Assembly (NCBI GenBank): GCA_964036045.1
Contig: OZ038379.1
Span: 187,501,885 to 187,565,884, forward strand
DNA from: Eutreptiella sp. 'Long Island Sound 2002'
Lineage: Eukaryota; Euglenozoa; Euglenophyceae; Eutreptiales; Eutreptiaceae
Length of the DNA stretch: 64,000 bases
Reading direction: 5' to 3'
Below are positions 56,301 to 64,000 of the stretch, in pieces. Each line of letters begins with the position of its first letter. The first letter of the stretch is position 1. The position numbers and the translations under genes were made by a program. The notes under the pieces were generated by a model that saw nothing but the letters and a program-made list of their open reading frames with translations, searched no databases and was not told where the DNA came from.

Positions 56301-58366
56301 AACTACATGCACCGCTTCCGGAGGACGAAAATGGCGTGTGGAGTGCCGACGAGGAAACAGCTTGACCCTTGCAAGGGCCGTAAGAGAAACATTTGACCGT
56401 CCCCTGCATGGAGCAGGTTGTTTGTGCGTTGGATGCTTGCTGAGACAACGGCAAAAGGTCCCTCGTCAAGCAGTTGCAGTTCAAATGGCGGCCTGACACC
56501 TTCGCCAAGAACCACATGCACCGCTTCTGGAGGACGAAAATGGCGTGTGGAGTGCCGACGATGAAACATCTTGACCCTTCCAAGGGCCGTACAAGAAACA
56601 TTTGACCGTCCCTTGCATGGAGCACGTTGTTTGTGCGTTGGATGCTTGTTGAGACAACGGCGAAAGGTCCCTGGTCAAGCAGTTGCAGTTCAAATGGCAT
56701 CCTCATACGTTCGCGAAGAAATACATGCACCGCTTCCGGAGGACAAAAATGACGTGTGGAGTGCCGACGAGGAAACAGCTTGACCCTTCCAAGGGCCGTA
56801 CAAGAAACATTTGACCGTCCCTTGCATGGAGCAGGTTGTTTGTGCGTTGGATGCTTGCTGAGACAACGGCATAAGGTCCCTGGTCAAGCAGTTGCAGTTC
56901 AAATGGCATCGTGACACCTTCGCCAAGAACTACATGCACCGCTTCCGGAGGACGAAAATGGGGTGTGGAGTGCCGACGAGGAAACAGCTTGACCCTTGCA
57001 AGGGCCGTACGAGAAACATTTGACCGTCCCCTGCATGGAGCAGGTTGTTTGTGCGTTGGATGCTTGCTGAGACAACGGCAAAAGGTCCCTGGTCAAGCAG
57101 TTGCAGTTCAAATGGCAGACTGACACCTTCACCAAGAACTACATGCACCGCTTCCGGAGGACGACAATGGCGTGTGGAGTGCCAACGAGGAAACAGCTTG
57201 ACCCTTCCAAGGGCCGTACAAGAAACATTTGACCGTCCGTTGCATGGAGCAGGTTGTTGGTGCGTTGAATGCTTGCTGAGACAACGGCATGAGGTCCCTG
57301 GTCAAGCAGTTGCAGTTCAAATGGCATCGTGACACCTTCGCCAAGAACTACATGCACCGCTTCCGGAGGACGAAAATGGCGTGTGGAGTGCCGACGAGGA
57401 AACAGCTTGACCCTTGCAAGGGCCGTACGAGAAACATTTGACCGTCCCCTGCATGGAACACGTTGTTTGTGCGTTGGATGCTTGCTGAGGCAACGGCAAA
57501 AGGTCCCCGGTCAAGCAGTTGCAGTTCAAATGGCAGCCTGACACCTTCGCCAAGAACTACATGCACCGCTTCCGGAGGACGAAAATGGCGTGTGGAGTGC
57601 CGACGATGAAACCACTTGACCCTTCCAAGGGCCGTACGAGAAACATTTGACCGTCCCTTGCATGGAGCACGTTGTTTGTGCGTTGGATGCTTGCTGAGAC
57701 AACGGCAAAAGGTCCCTGGTCAAGCAGTTGCAGTTCAAATGGCATCCTGATACCTTCGCGAAGAACTACATGCGCCGCTTCCGGAGGACAAAAATGGCGT
57801 GTGGAGTGCCGAAGAGGAAACAGCTTGACCCTTCCAAGGGCCGTACGAGAAACATTTGACCGTCCCTTGCATGGAGCAGGTTGTGTGTGTGTTGGATGCT
57901 TGCTGAGACAACGGCAAAAGGTCCCTTGTCAAGCAGCTGCAGTTCAAATGGCATCCTAACACCTTCGCCAAGAACTGCATGCACCGCTTCCGGAGGACGA
58001 AAATGGCGTGTGGAGTGCCGACAAGGAGACAGGTTGACCCTCCCAAGGGCCGTACGAGAAACATTTGAGCGTCCCTTGCATGGAGCAGGTTGTTTGTGCG
58101 TTGGATGCTTGCTGAGACAACGGCAAAAGGTCCCTTCTCAAGCAGTTGCAGCTCAAATGGCATCCTGACACCTTCGCCAAGAACTACATGCACCGCTTCC
58201 GGAGGACAAAAATGGTGTGTGGAGTGCCGACGAGGAGGCAGCTTGACCCTTCCAAGGGCCAAACAAGAAACATTTGACCGTCCCCTGCATGGAGCAGGTT
58301 GTTTGTGCGTTGGATGCTTGCTGAGACAACGGCAAAAGGTCCCTGGTCAAGCAGTTGCAGTTCAAA
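53345..58366 (+). repeat. 209-bp satellite array, about 24 units
   Basis: The marker CGTTGGATGCTTGCTGAGAC recurs at 53531, 53739, 53948, 54157, 54366, 54575, 54783, 54992, 55194 and so on to 58308. Spacings are 208-209 bp except four of 202 bp. Other conserved parts are ACCTTCGCCAAGAACTACAT, GCACCGCTTCCGGAGGACGA and GGAAACAGCTTGACCCTTCC. Each unit has stop codons in every frame at fixed places, so the 60-130-codon frames on both strands are not genes. Unit-to-unit divergence is a few percent by eye. Confidence 0.95.
54992..56427 (+). repeat. 411-bp higher-order (dimer) repeat in the satellite
   Basis: Here 202-bp and 209-bp units alternate: markers at 54992, 55194, 55403, 55605, 55814, 56016, 56225, 56427. 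The short form lacks seven bases, so that CAACAGCAAAAGGTCAAGC replaces the usual AAAAGGTCCCTGGTCAAGC. Alternate units also share variants such as TTGCGCTTCAAATGGCAGCG and AACTTCATGCACC. The period is therefore 411 bp over about 3.5 repeats. Confidence 0.9.
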
Positions 58367-58800
58367 GTGAAAAGTTTTGGACAAAACACAATCACAAGCA
58401 TTGTCTTGTTCCCATTGTTTCTCGCTGCAAAGCAACCCATGCCCCCCTCCGACCCAGCCACCAGAATGCACCTAGGGAGGATTGGCTAGAAAACCACGCG
58501 TAGCAAGCCCGTGAACAACAGGGGTGGGCGGCTCGGTGGGCGCTTTGTTCCGTTCACCCGTTGGTCCCCTCCTCTGGGGGCTTTCGGTCTCGCTCTCTCC
58601 TTCCCGCTCGCACTCACTATACGTTCCCACACGTTGCTCCTCCTCACTTCTCCCTTGTTGCTCCCTTTGTCCCTCTCCTCGTTTCTCCTTCATCTTCTCC
58701 CGTGCTGTTGCATACTTCGGTTGGAGAAGCCGTTGGAGCGGGCGGCGGCAGGAGGAAGTGGAAGGCGCGACCCCACATGCTGGAGAGTGAATCAAATTCT
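58367..58800 (-). repeat. spacer between satellite arms, dispersed repeat S copy 2
   Basis: Not satellite. Its right half, read on the minus strand (GGGGTCGCGCCTTCCACTTC, CCGCTCCAACGGCTTCTCCA), is related to 25165-25275. The pyrimidine-rich stretch 58560-58700 gives Ser/Leu-rich frames without content. It lies at the centre where the satellite changes orientation. Confidence 0.65.
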
Positions 58801-59607
58801 GGCACGCCGTTGTCTCAGCAAGCATCCAACGCACAAACAACCTGCTCCATGCAAGGGACGGTCAAATGTTTCTCGTACGGCCCTTGGAAGGGTCAAGCTG
58901 TCTCCTCGTCGGCACTCCACACGCCATTTTCGTCCTCCGGAAGCGGTGCATGTACTTCTTGGCGAAGGTGTCGAAATGCCATTTGAATTGCAACTACTTG
59001 ACCAGGGACCTTTCGCCGTTGTCTCAACAAGCATCCAACGCACAAACAACCTACTTCATGCAAGGGACGGTCAAATGTTTCTTGTACGGCTCTTGGAAGG
59101 GTCAAGCTGTTTCCTCGTCGGCACTCCACACGCCTCTTTCGTCCTCCGGAAGCGGTGCATGTAGTTCTTGGCGAAGGTGTCAGGCTGCCATTTGAACTGC
59201 AACTGCCTGATCAGGGACCTTTTGCCGTTGTCTCAACAAGCATCCAACGCACAAACAACCTGCTCCATGCAGGGTAGGTCAAATGTTTCTCTTACGGCCC
59301 TTGGAAGGGTCAAGCTGTTTCCTCGTCGGCACTCCACACCCCATTTTCGTCCTCCGGAAGCGGTGCATGTAGTTCCTGGCGAAGGCGTCAGGATGCTATT
59401 TGAACTGCAACTGCTTGACCAGGGACCTTTTGCCGTTGTCTCAGCAAGCATCCCACGCACAAACAACCTGCTCCATGCAAGGGACGGTCAAATGTTTCTT
59501 GTACGGCCCTTGGAAGGGTCAAGCTGTTTCCTCGTTGGCACTCCACACGCCATTTTCGTCCTCCGGAAGCGGTGCATGTAGTTCTTGGCGAAAGTGTCAA
59601 GCTGCCA
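58801..59607 (-). repeat. 209-bp satellite, inverted arm, about four units
   Basis: Same satellite on the minus strand; AGCATCCAACGCACAAAC recurs at about 58821, 59030, 59239 and 59447. With the main array this forms an inverted repeat separated by about 430 bp. It ends near 59607 within a unit (AGTGTCAAGCTGCCA). Confidence 0.95.
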
Positions 59608-59739
59608 CTCCTTCTATTTCTAGGCCTTTCCCACAATTGGGTATATCCGAGGGGTTGTCAACATGAATTGTCTAATAGCAACACGATGGTCAATTGAGTT
59701 CAAGGAGTGATTTGTCGCATTGGAGTATGCCTAAGTGGG

Positions 59740-59880
59740 CCTTTGGACATGTCCCTACGGTGCTCTGATCCGTGACACTGAACTACGCTTGGTTTTTTGG
59801 CCGCCAAAACAATTTTGTGGTGCACGAACTCGTTGCCAATCATAGCAGCCCCTAAAACAAGAAACAAGAAACAGAAGCAG
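59740..59880 (+). repeat. dispersed repeat E, partial copy
   Basis: TTGGCCGCCAAAACAATTTT, GTGGTGCACGAACTC and AAACAAGAAACAAGAA match 61250-61330 and 26725-26780. Truncated after about 140 bp, followed by repeat T. Confidence 0.7.
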
Positions 59881-59924
59881 AGTACAAGAATTTGACACCT
59901 TTCCGTCCATGCAACAAAAAGTCT

Positions 59925-60965
59925 ATGCTGGGCTTCCCCAATACATATGACCGATTGAAAATATGTACGCCATAGCAGACAAGTTTTGGGTTATGCTCCC
60001 ATATACAACTTCCAAGTATGGACCTTTGCCCCGGCGGGAAAGCGTGGGCCTAGGTTCCTGAATAGATCTCACCACTTGAGATTTGTGCGCCGTGGGAGAC
60101 ATGACTCAGCCTAGGCTTCCATATACAAGTTCCCAAGTGGCACTTTTCTGCCACGGCGCAAAACTCTAGGCCTCTCTTCCCAAATAGATATTACCACTCC
60201 ATTCATGCGCCACCATATACCATTGCTGCTAGCGGAGCTGTTTTGACGCGGCGCGAAGGTTTGGGTCTGGGTTCCCCAAGGAAATACGACAAATTGCAAG
60301 TTGTTCACCACAATAGACAAGTCTAGCCATGCCATCCCCTATACACCTTCCTAGTTGCGACCCTTTCTGACGCGGCGAAAGGATCTACGCCTCGTCCCCC
60401 CAATGGATCTGACCATTTTGAGATAAGTCCGCCGCAATGAAGAATTCTAGGTATCTGCTTCAACTTCCAAGATGGAACATTTCTCCCCTAGCAGCAAATT
60501 CTGCACATAGGGTACCCCAATAGCTATGACCATGTAAGATCTATGAGCAGCACGAAAGCCCATGCATGTCCTCCCTTATACAGGTTTGCGGTTGGGACCT
60601 GTTGACTGCGGCTAAAAGTTAGGGTCTAGGTTCCCTAATACATTTGACCAACTAAGATCTATCAACAGCCGAAGGCATGTCTCGGCGTGGGGTTCAACCT
60701 ACATTTTCCCCGTTGGCCCCTATCGGGCAGGGCCAACAAGTCTAGGCATGTGTTCCCTAGAAGATTTCGCCAATGGAGAGTAGTGCGCCACAGTGGACAA
60801 CTCTTGGCTTGGGATCCCATCTTTACCTTTCAGTTGCGGCACAAAAATATGCGCCTGAGTTGCCCCAATACATATGACCATATCAGAGTTTTCCACCGTG
60901 GCGAACAAGTCTAGGCGTGGGCCATCATACATCGAATTCCCGTTGAGTACTTTTGTAATTGCTCC
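59925..60965 (-). repeat. degenerate ~115-bp tandem repeat T, copy 2 (inverted)
   Basis: Reverse-complement relatives of the units at 25660-26490: CCCCAATACATATGACCA, CCATATACAAGTTCCCA and GTGGGAGACATGACTC-type segments recur about nine times. Strongly diverged. Confidence 0.7.
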
Positions 60966-61159
60966 CTCTGACATAGCTTTCGTTAATCCACTTACGCAAC
61001 GTTGTTCTGTATAGACTTAGCGGGATGGCGCATAGGTCGCGTACCCAAATAACGCTAAACAAAACAGAGGAGGAGGACAATCGATGAGATTGTGCTTTGT
61101 CCATGAATTTTCCAATCCTTCTGCTATCCAACCTCTTGTTGTGGAGTATGCCTACTTGG

Positions 61160-61890
61160 GGACTTAGGGTGCTTCCTTGGCATGCTCTGACAGTTGTTTG
61201 CATTGGTGAAAATTTAGTACAATTAGTCGCTGCGACAGTACATGAGTGTTTCTCCTTTGGCCGCCAAAACAATTCTGTGGTGCACAAAGCCAATGCCAAT
61301 CATAGGCTACCAAAACAAGAAACAAGAAGCAAACGCAAAAAACACACCAATGAGAAGACGATTCATTATGACGCTTGCTACATATTGAGGAACCCAAATG
61401 AAGTTTGCTCAGAACAACGGCCAAGCCATTAATTAGCTTGGAAAGGGATTCGGCAAGTGGCACGAGAGGGTTCAAAGAGTGCCAAATGACAAGCCAACCA
61501 ACGAACGAAATGTAACGGCGGAACAAGGTTGACAAACAAAGTGTAAGCCTACCGTGAGCAACCCTCAAACCTCTCTGTCGGTGTTGGGCAACTCAGCAAA
61601 GCTGGGGAGGGGGAGGGGGGGGGAGGGCAATCAACTAGCGTTACGTGGCATCAAGTCCTTCAGTCCACCAAGATGCCGCCCAAGGCCTGTTCCGATGCGA
61701 GCCCCCCCCCCCCCCCCCTGAGCGCACCTGACAGCCGACACTGGTTGTGATAATAAGTCGATTGGTGGAGGGGGGAGGGGGGCAATTCTCAGGTGCTTGG
61801 CACCAAGAACTCCATGTCTCAAACCTCTCACATACCATATGCTAAGAAGTTTGTTTCTATGACATGCCGACGGCTAGGAACCATTCAAGT
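61160..61890 (+). repeat. dispersed repeat E, full copy with insertion
   Basis: Matches 26620-27110 from CTTCCTTGGCATGCTCTGA to CGGCTAGGAACCATT, apart from about 230 extra bases at 61572-61804. Confidence 0.75.
61572..61804 (+). mobile_element. ~230-bp insertion in repeat E (candidate)
   Basis: Absent from the 26-kb copy, where CAAACC-GCT-AAGAACT is continuous. The insertion contains G-rich runs, a 16-C run near 61707-61722 and GGAGGGGGGAGGGGGG. Its ends (GGTGTTGGGCAACTCAG and the reverse complement of CTCAGGTGCTTGGCACC) are weakly similar in inverted orientation. No target duplication is evident. Confidence 0.4.
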
Positions 61891-61904
61891 GGTCAGTTTA
61901 GACG

Positions 61905-62300
61905 AGGATGCTGCCGAGGTCCCTATTTCCTTGTGGGATTGGCAACAAGGAGCCGTCCAAGTGCCCAAGTCCAGGTGTGCGCACGGCATGAGGCATAAAC
62001 TTTCTCTGGGGTTCCCCCCCCCCCTCAACACCAGTGCAGGAGGACTCGAATATGGCGGGCTATGCGGACGTTGTTTGCTCTCCCTCTTTGGAGGACCTTG
62101 ATATGGCAGGGGTGTGGGCATCCTTTGTCTCCCTTTTTGGGGGCTGTGCCATGGCACAGGTGATTAAAATATCACTCTTCTCACGTAGGAATCCCCATCC
62201 ATGCAGCGCTACAAAGTGTCATGTAAAGTCTATTTCTCGGTGCATTGATACAAAAAGCATAGTTTTCCACTTGATGTGCTTTTTTTACCAGTCGCATGCA
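61905..62300 (+). repeat. dispersed repeat D, copy 2
   Basis: Matches 52435-52880. Here it follows repeat E directly, which suggests E and D may be parts of one larger element. Confidence 0.75.
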
Positions 62301-63640
62301 CGCACCGAAGTAGCACCAAGAAAAAAATCGGAATGGCTACATCACCCTTGCCGTCCCAAGGACCCACATGTGGGCAATGTGGCAACATCAGCCCTCATAT
62401 TACAAGGTGGCCAACATACGTTCCGGGGACGTGAATCACAAATGGCTACCTCACCCTTGCCGTCTCCGGGGTCCTGGACACTAAGCGAGGAGGTAGAATT
62501 CAAAACTGGGTTCCTCATCGATGCCGTGTCGGGGGACCACTTGTGCGCAAAGTGGCAACATCACCCATGCCCTCTTAATGGTAGCAGATGTCCTCCAGCT
62601 CACACAAGTCATTCATGCAGTTGTTGCTGCGAGAGACCCGACTTGTCATCCCCCTTTACAGGGCCTAGTGTCTCCACAAAAAATGGGACTCTCGCCATCT
62701 TTTGGGGGCTGTATTCAGCAAAGAATGGTGCAAAATGCATTCGGTCTTCCGAAGTCCTCCCAGAAGCCCGTGCGCTGGCAACATGCCTACCTCGCCCCTT
62801 CTCACTAGGGGGGCACGTAAGGGCAAAGTCGCGGCATAACCCCTCTTTTCTCGGGGGGGGGGGGGCAACACTTAGCGCTACGACATAGGTCAGACATGGC
62901 TATTTCACCGCTGTTTTCTCAAGAGCCCACGTGTGGGCAAAGTGGTTACTTCACCCATGCCCTCTAGGGGCACGTGTGGGCAAAAGGGCTTCATTGCCCT
63001 TGCCGTCTCTAGGATCATCAACGCCCAGCGCGACAATGCGGAATACAAATGGACGGCTCATGCTTGCCGTTTCGGGGGCCCATACAAAAGCAAGGGGCCA
63101 CAAGCCCGATGCCGGTTGGATGGTCCCTCCCTAGAACGGCAGGCGTGATTGGCGACATGCGAGATGGCAAGGGTGAGGTCGCAATTTCTAAATTTGGTCC
63201 TCTAGCTAAGCATTGGCGACCTTGTGGACAATAGGGGCCATGTAGTCACTTTACCGACAGGTGGGCCATTTCTCAGTCGTCCCCAAAACGCAGCGCATGG
63301 GCAAAAAAAAAATTTGACCCCTGCTCATGTTGGGGACCCTAAAATGGTAAAAGTGGTCAAACAACCCTTGCCATGGTGCAGGTTCCCAATGCGTAGCACA
63401 GGAACAAAATGACATGTGGCTACTTAACCATTGCCATCATCATGCCCAAATGGCCAAGTGGGTACATTATCCTTGTTGCCTTGGGAGTGCCCAATGTGCA
63501 AAGAAAAGAAGAAATGGCTACTTAACATATGTTACCCGATGTGCAAGGAAAGCAAGAAGAAGCTATTTAAACCCCGCTAGCTTGGGGGCCCAAACGGGGG
63601 TGACAATGGCGATATAGCCCCCGCCGTCTCGGGTCCCGAG
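62301..63640 (+). repeat. decayed 105-bp family R units
   Basis: Segments such as GACCCACATGTGGGCAATGT, GAGCCCACGTGTGGGCAAAG, TACCTCACCCTTGCCGTC and GGGGGCCCAAACGGGGGTGA recur at roughly 50-110 bp spacing. They are the half-units of family R, heavily diverged. Block A (2230-2480) contains similar decayed units. Frames are short and unconserved. Confidence 0.65.
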
Positions 63641-64000
63641 CAGAGCACAGGAACACATTGAATGAACACCGGGGAGAACATTGAAGACCATGCAAAACAC
63701 AGTCCCGAAGTTGCCTTCGGGGATTGCCCTCAATGTTAAAAAAAGCGGGGGATCATCTAGAGAATCTTATTTCCATGGTCCATATTTGTTTGTGAATGTT
63801 CAAACATTTTCATGACAATGAGAATTGGTTGCCCCTCCAAGTGACACAAGCAAACATAGGTGAAAATGGTCGGTAAGAGCATAGGTGATATTTGTGGGAG
63901 AAGAAGTTTGAGGGGCGAATCATGCGGTGTGAACCTTATGGAAGTGTGAATAGAGTTTTGAAGATCAGGATACTGAATTTGCTGTGCTCAACACACTGTG
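63641..64000. other. right edge, no recognisable gene
   Basis: AT-richer DNA with short frames only; nothing recognised. Confidence 0.3.

Noticed and set aside
53345-59607. Dozens of 60-150-codon ORFs with similar proteins
   Set aside because: They are the frames of a 209-bp satellite. Every unit carries fixed stops, and frames are open on both strands only because of periodicity.

Overview
The window looks like nuclear DNA from a large, repeat-rich eukaryotic genome. The reasons are decayed retrotransposons of two classes (Penelope-like and APE-type non-LTR), hAT transposase relics with a plant-style BED finger, a GT-AG intron, a 5-kb satellite with higher-order structure, many minisatellites, and no compact gene array or bacterial signals. 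I see no intact host housekeeping gene, rRNA or convincing tRNA. An alga or other green-lineage organism is a guess from the hAT style only.

Layout. 1-14.3 kb: a mosaic of long duplications. Block A (529-2647 and 5092-7107) and block B (2648-4831 and 10705-12848) each occur twice in the same orientation. In the second locus a 3.6-kb segment separates A from B and carries two hAT transposase fragments in permuted order and a non-LTR RT fragment. Block B carries a protein-kinase-like fragment that stays open in both copies. 14.3-30 kb: mostly non-coding, with a three-copy coiled-coil pseudogene family, a 760-bp tandem repeat whose units share a CPSC-containing peptide, and a ~120-bp degenerate repeat block. 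30-38.7 kb: a truncated LINE copy joined to a SAP-like fragment, a 2.5-kb tract almost lacking A on the + strand, and a longer LINE on the minus strand (endonuclease, RT, RNase H remnant).

39.2-48.3 kb: two Penelope-like elements. The first (minus strand) has an upstream coiled-coil/basic ORF and no visible GIY-YIG endonuclease. The second is split into two halves facing each other. 48.3-52.2 kb: a ~105-bp tandem array interrupted by a 3.2-kb DNA transposon (48845-52061) with ~34-bp inverted ends and an apparent 2-bp target duplication that restores the repeat unit when removed. It carries two convergent genes, one with a GT-AG intron, and I recognise neither. This is the best candidate for an undescribed system. 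53.3-59.6 kb: a 209-bp satellite (about 24 units, with an internal 411-bp dimer register), then a 0.43-kb spacer, then about four inverted units. 59.7-64 kb: further dispersed repeats paralogous to those at 25-27 kb and 52.5 kb, and a degenerate stretch of the 105-bp family.

The sequence is dominated by transposition, tandem amplification and segmental duplication. Most long open frames are by-products of composition or repeats. Coordinates of repeat edges are by-eye estimates, good to roughly 10-50 bp.
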